Below are positions 54,752 to 64,000 of a stretch of 64,000 bases of DNA, piece after piece. The DNA comes from Argyresthia goedartella (taxonomy: Eukaryota; Arthropoda; Insecta; Lepidoptera; Argyresthiidae). Within the stretch, counting starts at the first letter, position 1; every line of letters starts with the position of its first letter. The position numbers and the translations under genes are program-made. The notes beneath the pieces are model-generated. The model did not search any database. It was not told where the DNA came from and saw nothing but the letters and a program-made list of their open reading frames with translations. The DNA lies in contig OX463815.1 of NCBI GenBank assembly GCA_949825045.1, positions 16,175,231 through 16,239,230 of the forward strand, given 5' to 3'.

Positions 54752-55412
54752 AAACCGGTCAAGTATGAGTAGGACGTCGGACCCGCACACGAAGGGTTAA
54801 ATACGAGTGTACACGGAAAAACGTGAAACGACAGAATTTTGAACGAGTATACGTTTTTAATTTTTAATAATAAAATATTAAATACTAGGAAGGACTACAT
54901 TCAAGGCCGTATGTATGTAGTATACGTAAGTATTTACTCAGGTTAAGGAAACTCTCTGCTCATTAAAACCGGAAGTGGATAGAAATTGAGTAACTTATTG
55001 ACAGAAATAAATTTAAAAATGATAAAAAAGTTAATATTTTTTGTTATAATTCGAATGAGCAATTAGTAATCGTATAATGGCAAAGGACAAAATTCAATAC
55101 CCGCAATGAAATATCTTTCCCGATAAGATTGGAAGAGTCCAGTTCAGTTCACCGACAAACAAATAAAACAAATGGCTCATAAAATGGCCAAAGCAATAAT
55201 GTATTGTATGGGTACTACTTTTTATTCTTTACAACCCATATGTTTCATTATTTGTTGTTATAGCGGCAATAGAAATACACCCTCTGTGAAAATTTCACCT
55301 CTCTACCTATTGGGGTTGATCCGATAGAGCCTAGAGTCAGACGGACGGACAGACAGCGTAGGCTTAGTAAAAGAGTCCCGTTTGGCACCCTTCGGGTACG
55401 GACCCTAAAAAA
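54752..55412 (+). repeat. Repeat Y, long subfamily copy
   Basis: From ACCGGTCAAGTATGAGTAGG to CTTCGGGTACGGACCCTAAA. Same interior as the copy at 13,312. Confidence 0.8.
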
Positions 55413-55414
55413 CT

Positions 55415-56640
55415 ACTGGCACGATTCAGTTCATTACTCAAATTGGCATGCCGAACGTATAGTGTAGGGTTTTTGAATGCAATTCAATTATTTCCTTCAA
55501 AGGTCCCTAAAAAGTATTTGATGGAACAGCATTGTAATTCAATATTTCCAAAATCATGAAAAAGTAAGAGTCTACGACGTTATTTACGAATAGATCAGGT
55601 AGCCTAGATGATTTCCCACTTGGACAAATGCTTACTAAGGTACTGCGAGTACAATATTAATTGTTATAGCTAATTGGTTACAGCCGTCGCGTGACGTTTT
55701 GCGAGTTAATGCTGATTGAAATTGAAATTACCTCTGTTTATGCATATCTGTTGGTGCACTATTATTTAGTCCTGGCAAATGTGAGTGCGTTCTTAAGCTT
55801 GTAGCGATCTCTGAAACGTATCGGTTGTGGGCTTGTGGCTGAATATCCGATTGTTTCAGAGTATAACGAAGCCCACCAAGTGATAAAGCATATGCCTATT
55901 TGTGACGTATTAGAAAGTCCAGCATGTTTACTTGAATATGAATCTGCGAATTCTTTTAAATGATAGCAACACACTTTTCTCTGTCAACTCTGTACTTTTG
56001 TGTGCATATAATACACGACATTGTTTGTTATAGCGGTCAATGTAATGACAGTTTGTTTAAGTATGGTAAAAAAAGATAGGAGTAATTAATACCTTGCTTT
56101 GGCACACCGATAGAAAAGCAGATGGACAGCAGAAACATATTAATAGAGTCCCGTTGTCACCCTTTGGATACGTAATTAAGAAAAGGCTTGCTTCTCACAC
56201 TTTGGTGTGCTAGCTACAGGCACATAGAGTGTTGTGGTGGGGCGTCGCTGACGAGTCTATATACTAATGTTTAACACTCACTGCCCTACAGTAACAATAG
56301 CATATGAGCCCTGTATTTGTATTCTGTATCTCAGACATCTATCACAATCCATTTCAAATGACTGTTGCAAAGGATTTTCGCCAACTTGCGATATGCTTGT
56401 GCGAGGCTTGACAAATAGTAGCATTACCCTCCTGATTGGTTGAACAATTTTAAAGGTATTTAGATAGAAATTCCTAGTAATCAGGGGGAACATGATAAGG
56501 TCACAGAACGCAATTATTTCACACGAGCTGTCTTCTAAAGCGAAGGCAATTTTAATTTGATAGGAATCGGAATATGTCCAGAGATACAGAATCTAACTAG
56601 TGGTCCGACTTCTTCTATCAGCACTTTGATGCGTTTTCTG
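55415..56640. other. No gene seen
   Basis: No recognised repeat or exon. Confidence 0.35.
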
Positions 56641-56659
56641 ACAGTTGATAAAATCATCA

Positions 56660-56920
56660 TCTGTCGGAACATCGCTCGAGGGACGCCTTACTTTGGAGCC
56701 TCGTGGTTCTAAACGTTCTGACAGAAGCATTCAGACCTTTGGCAACGCGGGCAGAGTGTTTGACTTTAGTACTTCTCAGGTGGGAGGCATCTCGTCGCTG
56801 GAGCGCGAGAGGCGCCTCTCGAAGACCGCTGCGAAGACCACCGGTCTCCGCCAGACGACGGACCACCGGCAGGTACGGGCTTTCATCCGCCCGACGACTT
56901 TTTACTTCGTATTTTTCTAA
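56660..56920. other. GC-rich island with open frames on both strands, unidentified
   Basis: About 250 bp that is clearly GC-richer than its surroundings. All frames are mostly open. On the plus strand a good donor CGGCAG|GTACGG (about 56,873) ends a frame reading TTGLRQTTDHRQ, and CTCAG|GTGGGA is another. On the minus strand the same stretch reads LREAPLALQRRDASHLRS. No domain is recognised in any frame. It could be an exon, an old repeat or a non-coding first exon. Confidence 0.3.
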
Positions 56921-56924
56921 ATTT

Positions 56925-57635
56925 TTCATAGCAATGTTATGTGGACATCACATGATATAGTGCCACGCTTTTAGCCATTTATTTAATACTACATTTTGCG
57001 TGACAGGGGGCTAACCCATCGCTGCAGCTATGGAGACTGGAGTTTTCCCCTGGATATTTCCATCACCGTTTGAACGTAGTTTTTTCAGTGTTTAACAGCA
57101 ATGTTTGTTGTATTTCCTTAAACGTGTTTCTAATGTGAAGATGATTACATGATATCATTATGAGAGAATCCCGGTCTGCTCTTACAATATTGGGAGTTAT
57201 ATTAAGGAAATAGGAATGATTGATTAGCCCTATGAGAATAAGCAAACTTAAGTCTTCTTTAACTATAATATACGAGAAATGTTTTATGATCTTGTCAGCT
57301 TAATTAATTTAATAAAATACCGATTTTCCGAGTCATACTCACACAAGAAGCGTTTGTAGCATCTTTCAAGAAAAAGCGTCGAAATTTACGTCGCTTGAAT
57401 GGGGACCCATTTTTTTTATTGAATTCGCTATGAGGTTTGGAGATAATTGTGTTCTTAAATTAATGGCGTTAAACCCGTCAAAAAATATTACAGTATTACT
57501 GAAATTACCAAAAAAACAGAATGTCCTTCATTTATCCTTTACAGCGTAGTTTGTTTAAATCTCAGATGAACGAAACTATTTGCTCGCATTACCTACTTAC
57601 TCTGTTGATCAAATCTCCTTCGCCGTTACGTTGGC
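56925..57635. other. No gene seen
   Basis: AT-rich DNA. Confidence 0.35.
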
Positions 57636-57639
57636 TGCC

Positions 57640-57895
57640 CTGTAAACCTGTCAAACGTCAATCGTTTTCCCGTCTGTAAATAACTCAGTTGTCAGTCAAA
57701 TAGTGGTATTATCTCAGATATGCGAAACTCTTGGCTGTGGATGTTATGGTTTTTTTTAGTTTTATAAAGTGATGATAAAGTCTCTGTGAAATCCTAAGAT
57801 TAGAACGAAGCATTCATGCCTAGTGTAATAGATGGGTTCAAGGCCCACTCAAGGAGAAGAATAAGCCATCCTAAACGTTTAAATGTCGGCAGCAT
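57640..57895 (-). repeat. Repeat T, copy 2
   Basis: Inverted relative to 14,235-14,480; see the shared words there (AAATCCTAAGATTAGAACGA, GCCTAGTGTAATAGATG, AAGAATAAGCCATC). Confidence 0.7.
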
Positions 57896-58094
57896 TCACG
57901 GCCGCAAGTAACCCTTCAAAAATGCTGATCAATAGACGTCACGAGGGGTGTTTAAAACAGTATTTAGACATCTACTACTCGAAAAATATCAAATTAGTTT
58001 CTTAAAATAGGCTAAAATTTCTTAAATTAAATTACAAACTACTACATTATACTACTATATTATACTAGATTGTACTATATATAAGAACGAATAT

Positions 58095-58262
58095 TTATTA
58101 ACCATCGTCCATTGCGTGTTGTTACTTTTTCGCTGTTGCGGCAATCGTAAATACACCTTCGGTTCTTGAGATACAGCATATTGACGGACAGACGGACGGA
58201 CGGATAGACAGCGGAGGCTTAGTAATAAGATGATAATGTCCTATTTAGGTACGGAAACCTGA
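58095..58262 (+). repeat. Repeat Y 3' fragment
   Basis: TTGCGGCAATCGTAAATACA, GACGGACAGACGGACGGACG, AGCGGAGGCTTAGTAATAAG, ending TAGGTACGGAAACC. Confidence 0.75.
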
Positions 58263-58264
58263 TA

Positions 58265-58720
58265 TACGTAGTAAAACAATTGGCTTGAGGTATCCCTATT
58301 GGCTTTTGAAGGGTGTAAAAAAAAAGCTGCAGTTAAGATATTCATCACATTTAATAAGATTTTTAGACCCAAAACCATAAAAGGCACCTCTTTTTAATAT
58401 GGATTTTAACCAAAAATATCGTTTTTAAATTAACGTAAATGAAACGTGTTTTAAAACATCGTCATGTCTAGTTATGTCACATCATTTAAATTGACACTAA
58501 ACGAAAGAAGTAAGGAATTGAATTATGGCTCTATCATTTACTTACATAACTCTGTAGTAAAAGCCGCCAACACAAAGTACGTCATCAGAACCACAGTCAG
58601 AACTGTAGGTCTTTTTTCGCGCCAAACTGTCAACTATCGTATTTTTCAAATTATGGTATTTAATTTTTTATCAATCTCGTGTTATATTCGACATTATATG
58701 TGTGAAAATAAAATTACTTA
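58265..58720. other. No gene seen
   Basis: AT-rich DNA. The 101-codon plus frame (58,464-58,769) runs into a SINE and has no domain. Confidence 0.35.
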
Positions 58721-58724
58721 TCGC

Positions 58725-58805
58725 ATTGGTCAGCACAGGGATTCCAACCTGCTTCTGCTGCCTGCATGAGAAGCAAGCGTGAAACCCACTAGACCACGGA
58801 GCTCT
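58725..58805 (-). repeat. tRNA-headed SINE fragment (second type)
   Basis: On the minus strand TGGTCTAGTGG (58,796-58,786) and about 37 nt later GGTTGGAATCC (58,749-58,739), a diverged box A/box B pair, followed by a poorly conserved body. Same head type as 11,022-11,105. Confidence 0.65.
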
Positions 58806-58839
58806 TCTGGAACCAACTAGAGCACGGATCTTGTCAAAT

Positions 58840-59222
58840 GGGGTTGCAAATATAAAAAAACACCGCTTCAGCCCAAACGGCTTTACAAATTTTAGCAAAT
58901 GAGGTTTCGTTGGATTCTTTGAGAGGAGTTGAGTGTGACATAAACTATGTAATTTTTGTGAAAAATCAATAAGGTGGGATTTTAGCTAAAAAAAATTATA
59001 GCTAAGTTCATACTCTACGCACGTAACCAGGTGCATTCATAAATTTGTATGTGGTATTGAAGGAAAATGCAGCCCGTTATTTATTCTTATTGGTTTTTAT
59101 AATAATTCCACTTGTTCGTGCGATAAACTTCAAGGGGTCGGGGGTGTGGGGGTTTGCAAAATAATTTAAAAAAAACGAACTTTCGGTGTTGCTCGCGAGG
59201 TCTATAGCTCACAGAGCCACTA
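58840..59222 (-). repeat. Repeat Z, copy 2
   Basis: Inverse of 33,031-33,415: CAGCCCAAACGGC, GCACGTAACCAGGTGCATTC, AAACTTCAAGGGGTCGGGGG, CTCGCGAGGTCTATAGCTCA. Confidence 0.7.
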
Positions 59223-59224
59223 GT

Positions 59225-60645
59225 TTTATACCTGTTCCAAATACCTCCACTATAGTCCCGGAAACTGATCCTCGCAGAAGGACGGAAAGGCGACGAATCG
59301 ACCGGAAGTAAGGGTTGCATTCCAACTTTGAAAATAACATTTTCTCCTTGGATACACTTAATTGGGACTCCTTTCTCTCGCATTGACTTTGCTGGCACGT
59401 ATATATGTAGATCCGATTTGTTACCTCTTTCACTTATGTGATTGTAATTCAATCTAAGAACATATACAAAAAGGACACAATATTTGAGTGAGGTATTTTC
59501 AGTTGCTATTTTGATCTTAAACCAAGGGCCCAACGTAAATGCAACGACATAGCATATAGGTAAACAATAGACATAGCAAACGTGTACCGACTCCGTCACT
59601 CAAACACAAGCTCTTTGAGCACAACCATGTATTTACGACACTAGAGTACATTGCGACTTTGTAGTTCAAGATATTCTTTTTCACCTTTATTTCAGTTAAA
59701 ATCTTTCGCCTTCGGTCTCTTCGAGACTGAAACCACTTCGCATAAAGGTTGAACTGAAATTTGCTGTTTCAAAGGAAACATCGTGAGAGACCTCTTTCGG
59801 AAGATATTGGCACTACGGAAAATTCACTGAAAGCCCCGGTTCAAAGTGATTTTGAAAGGTTTTGCAGATTTTCCCTCAGATGGCGCTACGAGTCACATAG
59901 AATACTGAAGAGTTTCTATCAATTGGGAATTGGAAAAATGCTGTAAACCTGTACGTGAAAATAGTATTGATTATTAACAAGACTACTAAGAATTTCAGCC
60001 TTTCCTAAAGTTAGATTGTCTACCACATTTATTAAGACAAGACACTTGTCGCAGGTACCTATTAAATATATATATGCATATTTATGACACTCGACAAAAT
60101 TCACAAGGCGTCGAATCTAACCAGTGTTTTATCTATAAGCTTGAATTGTTCGGAATTCAAATAGTTCCGGACGTGACGTAGGAGATTGATATCATTATTA
60201 TGACTTTAGTAGCTAATCCAATAAAATATTCATCGTCGTGGTATTAATACAGGATTAGAATAATTATCTCTTGATTAACTTTAAATAACTTAAGAGTGAG
60301 ATCATGTAGTATAAACTAACATTTATAAAAAACATGATATCTACAGGGGTAATTTTGTCGCTACTATTAATTATAGATATGTATGTTCATATTTATTTAT
60401 GTACCTAGTAACTGTTGATGATTTATACTTGGTTAAGTATTTATGGTTATAAATACTGTATAATGAATAGATTACACCACAAACAACCCTCAGTGGTTTG
60501 AGTGGTGTTTGGAGCGCTGAAGAGACGATTTGAACATTATCATAAGATATATATCAGGTAGATCAAAATAATCATAGCAACATCTAAACCTAACTAATCG
60601 ATAAGGTTGTGGAAACATACAGACAACAGATAGCCCAGTGTAGAT
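59225..60645. other. No gene seen
   Basis: A minus-strand frame crossing 59,087-59,599 runs through repeat Z and has no domain. A small stem around GGTCTC-TTC-GAGACT (about 59,717) is noted. Nothing else recognised. Confidence 0.35.
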
Positions 60646-61198
60646 TATTTTTTCTAAGATTGTTTGGTATCGTGTGGGTATGCCAATGGTAAGTTTGCGG
60701 CCTTGAAGGTGGGAGTGAAAACTTTTGGTGACCCTTAAACCTCGACTTATCCCAGTTTTTGGCGATTTTAAGCCTAAAGGACTAATTTTAAGATATAAGT
60801 GTCTTTTAGGAATATAAACAAATTAAAATTTCCTATAATTCTTGTCTCAACCTCATTGTAGCGAAATCAATAGTTTCAGTCTACGCCACTACGCGGTAGA
60901 AGAAAGAAGTCCATTTTTCAAGCTTCCCCATCTGAAAGTTTTCCAATGGGACCCTAATTGCTAATAGCCTCTGCTGTCCGTCCGTCCATCCGTCCATTCT
61001 TCCGTCTGACTGTCAGCGGGCTATATCTCAAGAACCGTAATAGGTAGACAATTGAAATTTTAACTAAGTGAATTTAATGCCACTTTAGTAATAAATTATG
61101 AAACAAAGCGTTTTAAAAAATTGGAATGTGGCCTCCGTATAAAATATGTGTATTTTTGCATCTTTTCTTGTGCGCGGTTTTATCGTGATCTTACTATA

Positions 61199-61707
61199 TT
61201 TATCTACACACGTATCATAAACCCTCTTTACTGCGTTCAAAAACCGCACGTTACGATAAGCATTATGTTAAACTACTTGGTAAAAACTCGTTTCGTATCT
61301 GGAAAACTACACATAATGGTCATTATGTGTAGTTTTTCTACATATAATGACATTCAAATTTCGAACGCCGACGCCCACCCGCGTGCCGTCCCTAGTTTGT
61401 CTGTGAAGTTGGTACTGACATTCAAATTTCGAACGCCGACGCCCGTCTGCGTGAAGTTGGTACTAAAGAACAAGCTAAACAATTGCAGAACCACAATGCC
61501 GGTCAAACATGCGGTTCCTGAACACATCAAAGAGTATATAAACATAAACTAATATATGTAAACATAAACTAGTATATGTAACTGTACATAATTAGGCATT
61601 AAAACTCTCGAGTGATATTATTATGAAACTCGCCTTCGGCTCGTTTCATAAACCCACTCTCGAGTTTTAATGCCCTCCATTATGCAGCAGTCACATAAAC
61701 TACTATA
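61199..61707 (-). repeat. Repeat X, copy e (left arm of palindrome)
   Basis: Complete copy, inverse orientation, with internal duplication of the AATTTCGAACGCCGACGCC block as in copy d. The hairpin includes GAAACTCGCCTTCGGCTCG. Confidence 0.88.
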
Positions 61708-61756
61708 ATAGTTTATTTGACAGATACATAATGCCTAATTATGTACAGTTACATAC

Positions 61757-62260
61757 TAGTAGTTTATGTGACTGCTACATAATGGAGGGCATTAATACTC
61801 GAGAGTGGGTTTATGAAACAAGCCGAAGGCGAGTTTCATAATAATATCACTCGAGAGTTTTAATGCCTAATTATGTACACTACACGACATGCACTAGTTT
61901 ATCTACACACATATCATAAGCTCTCTTTGATGTGTTCAGGAACCGCATGTTTGACCGGCATTGTGGCTCTGCAGTTGTTTAGCTTGTTCTGTAGCACCAA
62001 CTTCACGCAGGCGGGCGTCGGCGTTCGAAATTTTAATGTCAGTACCAATTCACAGACAAACTAGGGGCGGCGGCAAGCAGGCGGGCGTCGGCGTTCGAAA
62101 TTTGAATGTCATAATATGAAGAAAAAATACACATTATGGTCATAATGTGTAATTTTTCAGATAATAAATGAGTTTTTACCAAGTAGTTTAACATTATGCT
62201 GATCGTAACGTGCGGTTTTTGGACGCAGTAAAGAGGGTTTATGATACGTGTGTAGATAAA
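61757..62260 (+). repeat. Repeat X, copy f (right arm of palindrome)
   Basis: Complete copy, facing copy e across a 49-bp spacer. The part 61,898-62,260 is itself bounded by about 65-bp imperfect inverted termini (TTTATCTACACACATATC ... GATACGTGTGTAGATAAA). Confidence 0.88.
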
Positions 62261-62814
62261 TAAATTTACGGTTTTCATATTTTTGTCATTACTTGCGCTA
62301 TATGACCTTGCATCTTGCCAAATTTCATGATTCTAGATCCATGGACAGTACCATAGATGATTCATTTTGATTCCCTAAGGAGTGTCGAAGTAAGCGGCGA
62401 TATTATATATACAATTTGATAGTATTGACTTAGAAATGATAAAGACGGACTGATAACGAAGTGATCCTAAAAAGGTTTATCTTTTTACGGAACCCTAAAA
62501 ATTCCAAAAAAAATCACCTCTCTTGTACGGGGATCCCCTTTCATTTAACGGACAAAACGAATGTTGAAGTAGACAAAAAATATTGACTTCACAAAAAGGA
62601 AGTAAATAAAAAAATTGTAGGAAATTTTCTTTTTTAATTTTTTTGAACACTGTTAAGTCGTAAAACTAGTCCTTTAGTTTAAAATCGCCAAAATCTGGAA
62701 TAAAGGCGAAATTTTCAAGGTTTTCGGTTCAATCAAAGGTTGTCCTCGCCACTTTCGAGGTCGCAAACTTAGGTTTGGCCACCCACACGATACCAAACGA
62801 TCCTAGAAAAGAAA

Positions 62815-63300
62815 ACTTTTGCCCAAATTAATGAAAGTTGAATCACTTTTGGATCCTCCATATGTTGGACTAAGAGGTTAAAGTAAAAGTTGAGTCATTC
62901 GCACTGATACACTTTCAATTTGTGGAGACTGGTCCAAAGTATATGTAGGTAAGTATCTACCTGATTGTCTCTATTTGAAGATAAAATAAACGCTTAGCTA
63001 AGTGTCTTATCGTACGTTGCGTAGCGCGGTAGTGTAATGTCATGGATATTACTTGATACCGCGCTTTTCTTCGGGAGTTTTTCACTAAAATATTAATTTC
63101 TTGTGAAACAATTTAGCGTGTAAACAATGACTGTGATTTCGAGGTAACCTCGTCTTTTCAATATTGTGTAATGCTGGTCATTGCGTCATTGCATCGAGCA
63201 CGTGCGTTGTTATCTGTGACGTCACAATAACCCCCAGTTTCTGATAGACGGTCGAATTTTAAAAGCGTTTGATTGAAGATAAATTAATAGTGGAATGTGA
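62815..63300. other. No gene seen
   Basis: An isolated TGACGTCA lies at 63,217-63,224. No exon evidence. Confidence 0.35.
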
Positions 63301-63309
63301 TTGGCTGTA

Positions 63310-63543
63310 ATGAAAAAAACAAAACAAAGCTTTAATAAATTGTTAAAGTTAAATTTTCTTGTGAAAACCGGGCTTAATTATCATGAATTCATCTTGGAAA
63401 ATGAATCCATTGGTGGTGGAAGTATAACTTTACTGCCGACTCCTGGTCCGCGAACTCAAATAAAGAAAACTGTGCAAACTGTAGACTTGCAGAAAAAACT
63501 TTTTGCTATGGATGTTTGCCAATGTTGCTACATTTTTACTTAG
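63310..63543 (+). CDS. Unidentified 77-codon open frame
   Basis: From ATG at 63,310 to TAG at 63,541-63,543. The peptide is basic at the start (MKKTKQSFNKLL) with SIGGGSITLLPTPGPR in the middle and a Cys-containing end (MDVCQCCY). Codon composition looks less AT-random than its surroundings, and it lies 130 bp before a copia remnant. I do not recognise a family. It could be an exon, part of another mobile element, or chance. Confidence 0.22.
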   Translation: MKKTKQSFNKLLKLNFLVKTGLNYHEFILENESIGGGSITLLPTPGPRTQIKKTVQTVDLQKKLFAMDVCQCCYIFT

Positions 63544-63673
63544 ACATACAAGATGCGTGCTGATTTATAAAATTTTAGGCAGTCGGTGAAGTCTGTCGTG
63601 TGTTCAACGATTGAAATTATTCTACTGCGGCATAATTTGATTGGACAATATTTCTTGACGATTTCTACGATCA

Positions 63674-64000
63674 TGAGCGAGAGAATCGTACAGAAGTAGA
63701 AGCAGCGCGTGCCGTCATGCATGCACGTGAAAAGAATCCAGAGAAGCTGTGGGCAGAAGAGATAGAAGCAATAAGTCCCCATACGAGTTGTGGTTAGGAA
63801 AGAAACCATCAATCAAGCATCTAAGGGTTCTCGGCTGCAAATGCTAAGCCAATGTACCTAAAGCTAACAGAAAGAAGCTTGAAAAGAAAGCGGAGCTGGG
63901 TATACTGGTTGGCTACGAAGGCAGCGAAGGCTACAGGATCTGGAACAAAGAAAAGTCTAAACTGACAAGGTCTAGAGACGTGACATTTGATGAGCGGCCA
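63674..64000 (+). pseudogene. Ty1/copia polyprotein fragment (integrase C-terminal region), broken, runs off the window
   Basis: It reads ERENRTEVEAARAVMHAR, then EKLWAEE (integrase catalytic core end). After a small deletion and frame change it continues PYELWLGKKPSIKHLRVLGC, a stop (TAA, 63,844-63,846), then KKAELGILVGYEGSEGYRIW and SRDVTFDE. These blocks, in this order, are the C-terminal integrase region of Ty1/copia retrotransposons, just before the reverse transcriptase. The deletion removes about 15 residues that normally precede SPYELW. The 5' part (gag, protease, integrase catalytic residues) is absent, so the copy starts abruptly at about 63,672. The reverse transcriptase may follow beyond the window. 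Confidence 0.85.

Larger units (their letters stand above)
60648..62812. mobile_element. Inverted-repeat element P3, about 2.2 kb, enclosing an X palindrome
   Basis: The outer arms are about 200 bp (60,648-60,845 and 62,617-62,812). GTTTGGTATCGTGTGGGT, TTTTGGCGATTTTAAG, AAAGGACTA and AAAATTTCCTATAATTC on the left match the complement of the right. Inside are a Y fragment (about 60,900-61,060, minus) and two X copies arranged head to head. No transposase is readable. Confidence 0.78.

Noticed and set aside
61121..61552. 143-codon frame and similar frames at 51,568-51,927 and 62,039-62,278
   Set aside because: They are translations of repeat X copies in different orientations. Similarity among them reflects DNA repeats, not a protein family.

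Overview
The window looks like gene-poor, repeat-dense nuclear DNA from a moth or butterfly (Lepidoptera). It is AT-rich and carries dispersed repeats that I recognise from lepidopteran genomes: the family with a CCGGCCAAGTGCGAGTCGG head and a GGGTACGGAACCCT tail, tRNA-headed SINEs, RTE-type LINE tails ending in TGATGA repeats, and a DD37D mariner. No bacterial operons, rRNA genes or intact tRNA genes are visible. No complete multi-exon host gene can be reconstructed. Family names below come from recalled motifs, not from database searches. Letters such as X, Y and V are my own labels for repeats that recur inside the window.

Left third (1-22 kb): scattered LINE and SINE debris, a 16-copy 57-bp minisatellite (11.93-12.84 kb), a GC-rich promoter-like patch with two CRE palindromes (15.24-15.35 kb), and an intact 346-residue mariner transposase (17.78-18.82 kb). 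That mariner sits inside a smaller TTAA-flanked element with GGTGATACGAAA termini.

Middle (22-44 kb): a CpG-rich promoter-like block (22.8-23.06 kb), and the best host-gene signal, a minus-strand first exon of a secreted cystatin-like protein (25,831-25,997) with a consensus splice donor. Upstream of that exon lie a 47-bp tandem repeat and two oppositely oriented V elements. V has a conserved core but arms that differ from copy to copy. Further on are LINE 3' ends (32.6 and 37.3 kb), a second, frameshifted mariner about 98% identical to the first (38.4-39.7 kb), a 216-bp tandem duplication directly beside it, and a strong CpG island with YY1-like sites (42.6-43.2 kb) followed by a possible first coding exon (43.5-43.9 kb).

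Right third (44-64 kb): three large inverted-repeat structures (45.47-46.97, 49.93-52.95 and 60.65-62.81 kb), each containing one or two copies of repeat X. In the last, two X copies lie head to head and form a palindrome of about 1.06 kb inside about 200-bp outer inverted repeats. The window ends inside a broken Ty1/copia polyprotein.

What can be described is mainly mobile-DNA biology: an apparently recently active mariner, nested inverted-repeat elements able to form long hairpins, and the core-plus-variable-arms V family, which is the most unusual structure here. Host functions are limited to the cystatin exon and several unconfirmed promoters or first exons.
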